This document shows positions 15,699-23,900 of a stretch of DNA of 32,971 nucleotides, one piece after another. Below the pieces are notes generated by a model. It made no database searches and was not told where the DNA came from. It was given only the letters and a program-made list of their open reading frames with translations. The translations under genes were made by a program, and so were the position numbers. Positions within the stretch are counted from its first letter, which is position 1. Each line of letters opens with the position of its first letter. Source of the stretch: a virus; the IMG/VR virus record IMGVR_UViG_3300027668_000053, positions 1 through 32,971 of that record. One strand, 5' to 3'.

Positions 15699-17303
15699 AT
15701 GGAAATTAACAACCTATTAGAAAGCTCGAACGGGTATAAAAACGTTCAAGCAGACGCCGTTAAATTAGCGGACAAATGGCAAGCTTCTGGTTTGTTAGAA
15801 GGTTTAGGAGAAAAAGAGGCTACTAACATGGCAATGATTCTTGAAAACCAAGCTAAACAAATCGTAGCTGAAGGAAACAGTACTAACTCAGGTGGTGCAA
15901 CATTTACAGCTGGTCAAGGTGAGCAGTGGGCAGGTGTAGCTTTACCACTAGTACGTAAAGTATTTGCTCAAATCGTAGCAAAAGACTTCGTTTCAGTACA
16001 ACCAATGAATCTTCCTTCTGGTCTAGTATTTTATCTAGATTTCAAATACGGAACTTCAACAGGTGGACGTGCTGCAGGAGATAACATGTACGGTAACGTA
16101 TCTACAGCTGGTTCAAAAATTGGAAAAGATGTTGATCCTTCTGGAGGTCTTTACGGCGCTGGAAAATTCGGATACTCTATTAACACTGCATCTGTAGCTG
16201 CACAAGCAGTACCAGGAGCAGCAACTAGTGCTTCTATTGCATACCAAACTGATGCACCTCCAACTGACTTCTTTACTTTCGCTCATACATTCGCATCTGG
16301 TGATGCAATTGACGTAGAAGCAGTAAGAGCATTTAGAATTTATTCTGGAGCAGTAGACGTAACATCTCACCCAGCACTTACTACAGTAGACGCTAACGCA
16401 AGTACTCCAACAGTAACTTTCGTAATATCTAAATCAGTATCAGCTGGACTACCTGCTAACATGACAGGTTCTATCAAGACAGTAAAAGCACCAGTAGACA
16501 ACGACAGAGGAGACTTTGAAGCTGATTCAACTGTAGCTGTTGATACTTCTATCAAGATTCCTGAAGTAGACGTAAAATTAAGCTCTGAGGCGATTGTTGC
16601 TAAAACAAGAAAACTTAAAGCTCAATGGACTCCAGAATTTGCACAAGATTTAAATGCTTACCATTCAATCGATGCTGAAGCTGAATTGACTTCACTTTTA
16701 AGTGAATACATTTCAATGGAAATCGATCTTGAATTGTTAGACATGCTTATCTTAGATGCTGCAACTACTGAAAAATGGTCTGCTGAAAACAACAAAGTAA
16801 TGAGCGCTGCAGGAAACTGGATCACTTCTACTTCTGATTTTTACAATACTCAAGGACAATGGTTCCAAACATTAGGAACTAAAATCCAAAAAGTATCTAA
16901 CAAGATTCACCAGAAAACATTAAGAGGTGGTGCAAACTTCCTAGTATGTTCTCCAACTGTAGCTACAATCCTAGAATCTATTCCTGGATATGCAGCTTCA
17001 ACTGATGGTGATCAGCAAGAATTCTCAATGGGTGTACAGAAAGTTGGAAACTTAGCTAACCGCTTTAAAGTTTACAAAAATCCTTACATGACTGAGAATA
17101 TAATCCTAACTGGATATAGAGGATCTCAATTCTTGGAAACAGGTGCAGTATATGCTCCTTACGTTCCATTATTGATGACTCCATTAGTATACGATCCTGA
17201 AACCTTCACTCCAAGAAAAGGTTTAATGACTCGTTATGCTAAGAAAATGATTCGCCCAGAATTTTACGGGAAGATCTTTATCGCTGACTTAAACCAAATC
17301 TAA
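15699..17303 (+). CDS. gp23: Major capsid protein, T4 gp23-like (534 aa)
   Basis: It forms the hexamers of the icosahedral head. Length (T4: 521 aa) and the conserved N-arm and core support the call: QWAGVALPLVRKVFAQIVAKDFVSVQPMNLPSGLVFYLDFKYG (about residues 76-120), WTPEFAQDLNAYHSIDAEAELTSLLSEYISMEIDLELLDML (about 310-350), RGGANFLVCSPTVATILESI, and the C-terminal YAPYVPLLMTP...KGLMTRYAKKMIRPEFYGKI. Residues 1-58 look like the propeptide removed by gp21, with likely cleavage after Glu58 (IVAE, then GNSTN), close to T4's Glu65. A variable insertion lies at about 150-290. The exposed peptide NSGGATFTAGQG (63-74) recurs in the small protein at 11136-11369. A terminator follows immediately. Confidence 0.96.
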   Translation: MEINNLLESSNGYKNVQADAVKLADKWQASGLLEGLGEKEATNMAMILENQAKQIVAEGNSTNSGGATFTAGQGEQWAGVALPLVRKVFAQIVAKDFVSVQPMNLPSGLVFYLDFKYGTSTGGRAAGDNMYGNVSTAGSKIGKDVDPSGGLYGAGKFGYSINTASVAAQAVPGAATSASIAYQTDAPPTDFFTFAHTFASGDAIDVEAVRAFRIYSGAVDVTSHPALTTVDANASTPTVTFVISKSVSAGLPANMTGSIKTVKAPVDNDRGDFEADSTVAVDTSIKIPEVDVKLSSEAIVAKTRKLKAQWTPEFAQDLNAYHSIDAEAELTSLLSEYISMEIDLELLDMLILDAATTEKWSAENNKVMSAAGNWITSTSDFYNTQGQWFQTLGTKIQKVSNKIHQKTLRGGANFLVCSPTVATILESIPGYAASTDGDQQEFSMGVQKVGNLANRFKVYKNPYMTENIILTGYRGSQFLETGAVYAPYVPLLMTPLVYDPETFTPRKGLMTRYAKKMIRPEFYGKIFIADLNQI

Positions 17304-17334
17304 TTGATTTAATTTAATTAAGTAGTAAATTAAG

Positions 17335-17360
17335 AGAGCCCTTCGGGGCTCTTTTTTTTT
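17335..17360 (+). terminator. Strong intrinsic terminator after the major capsid gene
   Basis: A perfect 7-bp stem AGAGCCC / GGGCTCT is capped by a TTCG tetraloop and followed by eight or more T. It ends the scaffold-capsid transcript. The next gene has its own promoter-like motif 35 bases downstream. Confidence 0.93.
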
Positions 17361-17394
17361 GTTTATATGTAGGATCTAAAGTATATAGTTCGGA

Positions 17395-17403
17395 TATTTA
17401 TAA
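17395..17403 (+). promoter_or_regulatory. Late-promoter-like motif 5 ahead of phoH
   Basis: GATATTTATAATAA lies directly downstream of the capsid terminator, with the core ending 24 bases before the PhoH ATG. Its position right after a terminator strengthens the promoter reading. Confidence 0.65.
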
Positions 17404-17427
17404 TAACAAACTAAAACGTTATTATAC

Positions 17428-18114
17428 ATGCCTTCAAAACACCATACGGACGATGTATTCGTTCAAAAGAAGAGACCTAAAAGACCTATTAAGTTTAACG
17501 TTCAATTAAATGACGAACAAAAAGAAGCTAAAGCAAAGATACTTCAATATCCTATAACAGTTTTAAAAGGAATGGCAGGTTCAGGTAAAACTTTAGTTGC
17601 AACACAGGTAGCATTAGACCTATTATTTACTAAACAGATAGATAAGGTTGTTATCACAAGACCTACGGTGTCTAAAGAAGATATAGGGTTCTTACCAGGA
17701 AACATTAAGGAGAAGATGGACCCTTGGTTAGCACCAATTTATCACAATTTATTTATGTTGTACAGTAAAGAAAAAGTACAGAAGCTATTAGACGATGAAA
17801 CAATCGAAATAGTTCCATTTGCTTTCTTAAGAGGTAGAACATTTTTAAACTCTCTTGTAATAGTAGATGAAGCTCAAAATGTTACCCATAACCAAATGGA
17901 AACAGTAATAGGACGTCTAGGAAAAAATTCTAAAATGGTTATATGTGGAGATATGGCTCAAATAGATCTAAAAGATAAGAGGGAAACAGGATTTTCTTTT
18001 TTAGCTAGGATAGAAGAACAAGTAGAAGGTTTTGCTACCCATAGTCTACAGTTAAACCATAGACATACTATAGTTTCACCTATTCTACAAGTATATCAAA
18101 CCTTCAGAGATTAA
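17428..18114 (+). CDS. phoH: PhoH-like P-loop ATPase (228 aa)
   Basis: The Walker A motif GMAGSGKT (residues 48-55), VVITRPTV (about 74-81), a DEAQN Walker B (147-151), GDMAQIDL (about 174-181) and the C-terminal LNHRHTIVSPILQVYQTFRD match the ATPase domain of the PhoH family. The family is common in marine phages. It is related to helicase/RNase-associated ATPases, but its function in phages is unresolved. The first 25 residues are basic (KKRPKRPIKF). It sits alone between the capsid terminator and the gp13 promoter motif, with its own promoter-like motif 5, so it is likely expressed late together with virion genes. Confidence 0.93.
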   Translation: MPSKHHTDDVFVQKKRPKRPIKFNVQLNDEQKEAKAKILQYPITVLKGMAGSGKTLVATQVALDLLFTKQIDKVVITRPTVSKEDIGFLPGNIKEKMDPWLAPIYHNLFMLYSKEKVQKLLDDETIEIVPFAFLRGRTFLNSLVIVDEAQNVTHNQMETVIGRLGKNSKMVICGDMAQIDLKDKRETGFSFLARIEEQVEGFATHSLQLNHRHTIVSPILQVYQTFRD

Positions 18115-18118
18115 TCAC

Positions 18119-18127
18119 TATTTATAA
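18119..18127 (+). promoter_or_regulatory. Late-promoter-like motif 6 ahead of gp13
   Basis: CTATTTATAATAA lies in the 26-base gap after phoH. The core ends 13 bases before the gp13 ATG, the shortest spacing of all ten sites, implying an almost leaderless mRNA if it acts as a -10 element. Confidence 0.6.
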
Positions 18128-18140
18128 TAAACTTTATTAA

Positions 18141-19283
18141 ATGGCTAATGTATCAATATGGGACGGTAGTGCAACATTTGCAGTTGGAATGACTCCATTT
18201 GGATTCTACGATGCAGATACAGATTTTCAATCTGATGCAGTTAAAGTATCTAAATTTTGTGGAACCAGATTAGGATTTCCTCTAATGGATGTCGAACTAC
18301 AATCAGGATCTTTTTTTGCATGCTTTGAAGAAGCAGTAACTACTTACGGAAATGAAGTATTTCAATATAAAATTAGAGAGAACTACTTAAGTCTTGAAGG
18401 AAGCACTACAGGCAGTGCATTAAATAATCAATTAGTTGAACCAACACTTGAAAGAGTAGTAGGTATAGGCGATTCTTACGGGGTAGAAGCAGAAGTAGGA
18501 GGTAATGTAACAATGTATACAGGATCTCTAAAAGTATCAGCCTCTGTACAAGAGTACAATATGGATGCTTGGGCAACCTCAGCAGGAATTACAGGTAGTA
18601 TTGAAGTAAGAAGAGTTTTTTATGAAGCTCCACCAGCTATCATGCGCTACTTCGATCCTTATGCAGGAACAGGTACAGGAGTACAGTCATTAATGGATGC
18701 TTTTGATTTTGGATCATTTAGTCCAGGAGTTAACTTCTTATTAATGCCGGCTTCATATGATATACTTAAAGTACAAGCAATTGAATTTAATGATCAAATA
18801 AGAAGATCAGCCTATTCATTTAAATTAATTAATAACAACCTTACATTATTCCCAGTCCCTACTTTAGCTCATAATTTAAGATTTGAGTACTATAGGGTAG
18901 ATGATAAAAGGAATGTCACCCCAAATACAGCTAGAGACCTAATTACTAATGTAGGAGAAGTACCATATACCAATCCTGTATACTCACAATTTAATAGTGT
19001 CGGTAGACAATGGGTATTCAAGTATAGTTTAGCATTAGCAAAAGAGTTATTAGCATATGTAAGAGGAAAATATCAAACCATACCAGTTCCTGGGTCTGAA
19101 GCTACATTAAACCAGAGTGATTTACTTGCAGATGCAAGGTCAGAAAAAGATGCATTGGTAGAGAATTTAAGAGAGATGTTAGAACAAACTTCTAGACAAT
19201 CTCAACTAGAAAGAAGAGCTAGCGAGTCAGATAACTTAAGGACTATCCAAAACGATATACCTAATGTAATTTATATAGGGTAA
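18141..19283 (+). CDS. gp13: Neck protein, T4 gp13-like head-completion adaptor (380 aa)
   Basis: In T4, gp13 binds below the portal to seal the filled head and accept the tail. Two regions match what I remember of T4 gp13. Near the N-terminus (about residues 35-72), CGTRLGFPLMDVELQSGSF followed by CFEEAVTTYGNEV parallels the T4 RRLGAPIINVELT and LELYGEY segments. Near the C-terminus (about 296-346), RQWVFKYSLALAKELL followed by PGSEATLNQSDLLADARSEKDALVENLREML parallels the T4 RWVKAYATALAKEL, PGG and EARLEKEALREEL segments. It is longer than T4 gp13 (309 aa), with extra sequence in the middle. The stop overlaps the next ATG by one base. Confidence 0.85.
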   Translation: MANVSIWDGSATFAVGMTPFGFYDADTDFQSDAVKVSKFCGTRLGFPLMDVELQSGSFFACFEEAVTTYGNEVFQYKIRENYLSLEGSTTGSALNNQLVEPTLERVVGIGDSYGVEAEVGGNVTMYTGSLKVSASVQEYNMDAWATSAGITGSIEVRRVFYEAPPAIMRYFDPYAGTGTGVQSLMDAFDFGSFSPGVNFLLMPASYDILKVQAIEFNDQIRRSAYSFKLINNNLTLFPVPTLAHNLRFEYYRVDDKRNVTPNTARDLITNVGEVPYTNPVYSQFNSVGRQWVFKYSLALAKELLAYVRGKYQTIPVPGSEATLNQSDLLADARSEKDALVENLREMLEQTSRQSQLERRASESDNLRTIQNDIPNVIYIG

Positions 19284-19582
19284 TGAAGTTAACACAAATA
19301 CTATCAGAAGTAGAATTCATGACATACGAAGGTATGGTACAAATCGTTTATGAAGATAGCGATGCCAATGAAATAGGAGATCTAATAAGAGCATTACCAG
19401 GTGTTACTACAGTTACAATAGCAAGTACAGATGAAGAAACTAGTAAAGTTACTCTTAAGGTAAAGTTAATTACTCAAAAACAAGGTCAAGAAGCTTTTCA
19501 AGCACTAAAACAAAATGCAATAAGTAAATACCCACCAGTCAAAGATGTAGAGATAGGTGATAACACAATAGAAGAAAAATAA
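19283..19582 (+). CDS. Small conserved protein between gp13 and gp14 (99 aa)
   Basis: The N-terminus MKLTQILSEVEF again shows the MK...LxE leader. The body, with NEIGDLIRALPGVTTVTIAS, VTLKVKLITQKQGQEAFQALKQNA and YPPVKDVEIGDNTIEEK, has the beta-alpha-beta pattern of a small ferredoxin-like fold. I recall this RALPGVTTV...KLI(S/T)QK pattern from other marine phages, always unassigned. Both junctions are one-base TAATG overlaps with gp13 and gp14, so it is translated with the neck proteins in fixed ratio. T4 has no gene here. A neck accessory role is inferred from location only. Confidence 0.75.
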   Translation: MKLTQILSEVEFMTYEGMVQIVYEDSDANEIGDLIRALPGVTTVTIASTDEETSKVTLKVKLITQKQGQEAFQALKQNAISKYPPVKDVEIGDNTIEEK

Positions 19583-20067
19583 TGCTATTTGGATCCAACA
19601 GAGATTTCGATTTACTAGTCAACATCAATAGAGAAGTACTAGCTGATATTATAGAACAAGAAATTCTGTACTATAAGTTATCTTTAGAAGATACTCAAGC
19701 TAATATATACGGAGAAGCACTTGAAAAATTTTATAACAATGCAGTTAAACTTAATTGTTTAATTACTAGAGGTGATCAAGTAGTAGATATCCAAGAGTTC
19801 GGCCCTGATTTAGGGAGAGAAGCATCTTTTGCTTTTTTAAGACCTGATTTAACAGACTCTATAGTAGTACCGGAGATAGGCGATATTATTGCTTGGCACA
19901 ATGACTATTATGAAGTAGATACAGTTAGAGAGAACCAGTTATTCTTAGGAAGAGACAGTAGTTATAACCTAACTAACAGCACTAGTGGATTCGGATCTTC
20001 ATTATCTATTATAGCTGATTGTCATTTAACAAGAGGAGATAGATTAGGAATAGATGAAATTAGATAA
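19582..20067 (+). CDS. gp14: Neck protein, T4 gp14-like (161 aa)
   Basis: In T4, gp14 joins gp13 to form the neck that closes the head for tail attachment. The overall order of blocks matches T4 gp14: an early helix and tyrosine strand (ADIIEQEILYYKLSL), IYGEALEKFYNNAVKLNCLI, a FGPDLGREASFAFLR strand equivalent to T4's FGLQMADEVTLSI, then PEIGDIIAWHNDYYEVDTV equivalent to PKEGDLIYFPMDNSLFEI, and QLFLGRD equivalent to the Y-LGQN segment. It is shorter than T4 gp14 (256 aa), lacking the C-terminal extension, as I recall for marine T4-likes. Placement right after gp13 supports the call. The start overlaps the upstream stop by one base. Confidence 0.72.
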   Translation: MLFGSNRDFDLLVNINREVLADIIEQEILYYKLSLEDTQANIYGEALEKFYNNAVKLNCLITRGDQVVDIQEFGPDLGREASFAFLRPDLTDSIVVPEIGDIIAWHNDYYEVDTVRENQLFLGRDSSYNLTNSTSGFGSSLSIIADCHLTRGDRLGIDEIR

Positions 20068-20069
20068 TT

Positions 20070-20927
20070 ATGGCTGGAAATAAACCAACACCTAAATCAC
20101 AAGAACAGTTATCCCAAGATCTTATATCAAACTATAAGAACCCAGATACTGATTCTCCTATTCAAGATAAAGCTCCTTTAAGTACAGCTAAGAATAGAGA
20201 GAATCAAATAAGAAGAGATAACGATAAGGTTAGAAACTTTACTATAGGCGTAAAAGATATAGATGAAGCTATCCACTACTACTTTAACGAAGTAATTAGA
20301 CCTTCAGTAGTTCAAAACGGTAAAACTTTAAATGTACCACTAGTGTACGGATCACCAGAAAGATGGGCTTCAGTACAAAAAGACGGTTTCTATAGAGATA
20401 AAAATGGTAAGATGCAAGCACCTATCATTATGTTTAAGAGAGACAGTATAGAAAAAAATAGATCACTCGGTAATAAGCTAGACGGTAACAGTCCACATAA
20501 CTACGGTATCTTTGAAAAGAAATTTAGTAAAAAAAACGTATATGATAAGTTTGACATACTAAATAATAGAGTACCTGAAAAAGAATACTATGCAGTATCT
20601 ATACCTGATTATGTTAATATTACATACTCTTGTATTATATTTACAGACTACTTAGAACAAAACAATAAAATAATAGAATCAGTCAACTATGCCTCAGATG
20701 CATATTGGGGAGAACCTAATAGATTTAGTTTTAGAGCAATGATCGATTCGTATAATACAGTTACAGAAGTTTCTCAAGGAAACGAACGTATTAATAAGAC
20801 AGATTTCCAGATAAACCTTTTAGGACACCTAGTTCCTGATAGTATTAATGCACAGACATTTAATGCAAGTAAATTTTTCTCTAAATCTTCAGTAAAATTT
20901 GGTTTAGAAACAGAAGGTAAACTATAA
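20070..20927 (+). CDS. gp15: Tail terminator / sheath stabiliser, T4 gp15-like (285 aa)
   Basis: T4 gp15 caps the contractile tail and links it to the neck. The architecture agrees with what I remember of T4 gp15. LNVPLVYGSPERW (about residues 90-102) parallels RVPITYASKEHF. APIIMFKRDSIEKNRSL parallels the next strand. VNITYSCIIFTDYLEQNNKIIESV (about 194-217) parallels IYELSIFTRYEDDMFQIVEQI. KTDFQINLLGHLVPDSI (about 253-269) parallels RRRIEWSLTFEVNGWMYPP. The first 55 residues are polar and probably flexible. The gene completes a gp13-gp14-gp15 run in T4 order. A gp15 homologue implies a contractile tail even though no sheath gene is in the window. Confidence 0.65.
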   Translation: MAGNKPTPKSQEQLSQDLISNYKNPDTDSPIQDKAPLSTAKNRENQIRRDNDKVRNFTIGVKDIDEAIHYYFNEVIRPSVVQNGKTLNVPLVYGSPERWASVQKDGFYRDKNGKMQAPIIMFKRDSIEKNRSLGNKLDGNSPHNYGIFEKKFSKKNVYDKFDILNNRVPEKEYYAVSIPDYVNITYSCIIFTDYLEQNNKIIESVNYASDAYWGEPNRFSFRAMIDSYNTVTEVSQGNERINKTDFQINLLGHLVPDSINAQTFNASKFFSKSSVKFGLETEGKL

Positions 20928-20933
20928 AAGTGA

Positions 20934-20944
20934 TATTTATATAA
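20934..20944 (+). promoter_or_regulatory. Late-promoter-like motif 7 ahead of the giant adhesin gene
   Basis: GATATTTATATAAG lies in the 58-base gap after gp15, with the core ending 41 bases before the ATG of the 1815-aa protein. It is the only promoter-like motif in that gap. Confidence 0.6.
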
Positions 20945-20985
20945 GAGAGTTACACAAAGGTTATGCTTAAAATAAAAGAGCATAC

Positions 20986-23900
20986 ATGTCACAACAGTTT
21001 ATAACCGAATTATCCGGTTCATTAATATTTAGAAGCGGTTCCAATGAATCGAGTATTAGACCAAGCGGAACAGGAGTATCTGTATCCGGTTCATTTAATA
21101 TAACCGGTTCACAACTTACGTTTAACGGTACTGATGTTATGGCCCGTATTGGCTCATTAGAAGCCGGTGTAAATACTTCTGCATCCTTAGGTCCTTTAAA
21201 TACACATTCAGGATCCCTCAATACATTTACAGGTTCAATACAAACTCAAGTTAATGCTTTACAAGCAGCAACAAGTTCGTACTTGACAACAACACCAGCA
21301 GGTACAGTTTCTTCATCTGCTCAACTACCTAGCGGGATAGTATCATCATCGATACAACTACCTTCTGGTATATTATCATCATCCACACAAGTAACTAGTT
21401 TAGGATTTATAACAGACGTAGCAGCCGGTACAATTTCATCTTCAGCCCAAATCTCGACATTAGGGTATGTAACCTCTTCAACGGCTGCTGTTTCTGATCT
21501 TAATGCTAAGACAGGGTCATATGCTACTACAGGATCTAATCACTTTAGTGGAAATCAATTCATAACAGGCCATATACTTCCTCAATCTGATGGAAGTAAT
21601 AACGGTACATATGATTTAGGATCAGCAAGTGATCCATTTAGAGACCTATACATAACAACAGCATCATTAAACTTCGTTAAAGACGGAGTAGTAATCTCTA
21701 AGCTGACAAGTGTTAATAACGGTATTAAAATAGGTAATCTGGTAATAGGTACATCCTCTATAGACTTCATTGACTCTACAGGATCAATAGTTTCCACAGT
21801 AGCATCAGCAACGATTGACGGATCTGGGAATGCAATAAATATAAATTCTTCAACGGCAGGTACTGTATCATCATCCGCTCAAATATCCACCTTAGGGTAC
21901 TTAACTTCTGCTTCAGCAGCAGCAACCGGCTTCGGTAGTGGTGGAGGGAGCTATACTTTAACTAATGCTAGGGTAGCAGCTCTAGAGGCAGGAATAATCT
22001 CCTCATCAGCACAATTACCAAGTAACATAATATCTTCTTCAACTCAAATAACAAGTTTAGGGTACTTAACAAGCACACCTGCAGGTACTATCTCCTCATC
22101 GGCACAATTGCCATCAGGACTTGTAAGTAGCTCAACACAACTCCCTGCTGGGATATTATCATCATCTACACAAGTATCAACAGCAGGATTTCTAACATCA
22201 GCTTCTGCAGCTTCTGCTGGATTTGGTTCAGGAGTAGCAGTAGCTTATAATGGTAATAGAATTGTTAGTCAAACTAACCTACCAGGTCTATTTAGTGCTT
22301 CATTTAATGCAGGAACTAGTGGAAGTATAACAGAATTTTTAGATAAAGTATTTTTCCCTAACACTACACCTTCTATATCTACAGGTAATCAAGTTCAGGA
22401 AGAATTTACGGCATCAGGATCAAGTATAGTAACTGTAGCAGCAACAGATGCTGAAGGACAAGCACTTACTTTCGGTGTAGGAGCAGGATATACGGATAAT
22501 TTTGTTAAAGTAGCATCTAATGGTGCAATGACTTGGAATGCTTTAGCTACTGCATCAATGAATACTACAGATAGGGGAGATGGAAATGATGCTCATCCCG
22601 TTATTGTTACTGCAACAGATACATTCGCAGCAGTAGCATCAAAAACAATATACATAACTGTTACCCCAAACGCAGCTCCTAAGTTTAGAGAGACTTCTGT
22701 ATCAGGTAACATTATAACTTCTTATGCAGCTAATGTAAGTGAAAGCAATGGTGCAGGAGAAATAACCAAAATATACTTCTCGGATGCAGAAAGTGATACT
22801 ATTACCATAACATCACAATCTCATGCATCAGGAGACTTTAATATAGTAAAGTATTCTACTTATGTAGCAGTAAACCAAGTAACTTCTTCATTAAACTATG
22901 AAGGTACTCAAACTTATAACTTTTCTGTATCAGCTTCTGATGAACATTACGGGAATGGAGATGTAGATTCTATTGTTAGAATGCCTATTACTATAAATGT
23001 AGTAGATAACCCAGGACCTGTACTTAATAATCAAAGTATTTCTGGTGTAAATGAAAATAGCAGTGACGGAACATCAGCAGGATCAGTATCAGCAACAGAT
23101 GTTAACGGAGATACTATAACATTCACCTCTTTTACTTTAGGAGGACTTAAAATAGATGGCAGTAGTGTTTCTACAGGTACCTATACCGGTGGCTCACAGC
23201 TGACTAACCCACATGAAGATCCATTTCAAATGTCTTCAACAGGAGTAGTTACTAGAAAAGCAGGAGTATTCCTTAATAGTGACCTAATTAACTCTTATAT
23301 ATACTCAGCTTCAGTAAATGATGCATATAACGTTAAGACTTCAGCAACTGTTACAATTCCAGTAGCAGATGATACTCCAGCCACACTATCTAACAACGCA
23401 ACCTTCTATATTATTGAATCAGCACTATCTGGCTCATCAGTAACTACAGCTACATCAGGAATAGCAGGAACAGTAGCCGATTATAACGCTAATCAATCAG
23501 TTACCTTTAATGTTAACCCAACTAATAGATTCTCTATCAGTTCAGCAGGTAATATTACGGTAAATAGTAATATATCAGGATCAGCAGTAGGAGGAACAAG
23601 CATAACCGGTTCAGTAACAGCATCTAATGCATTTGCAACAAAGACTCATGATGCCTTTACGGTATCAATAACAAATAATAGCGGACCTACTATATCTGCT
23701 ACACCAACTACTGCGAATCTTAACACAAACGGTGCTAGACCAAGTAATAACCTATATGTACTAACGTTTTCTGATCCAGAAGGAGATAATGTAGACCTAA
23801 ATCAATTTACTTTTAGTGGAACTAACCTTTCATCATCTAAAGCAGGCGGTCAAGTATCAGTTTCACCTACTTCTAATCTAACAGCAGGAACTTATAACTT

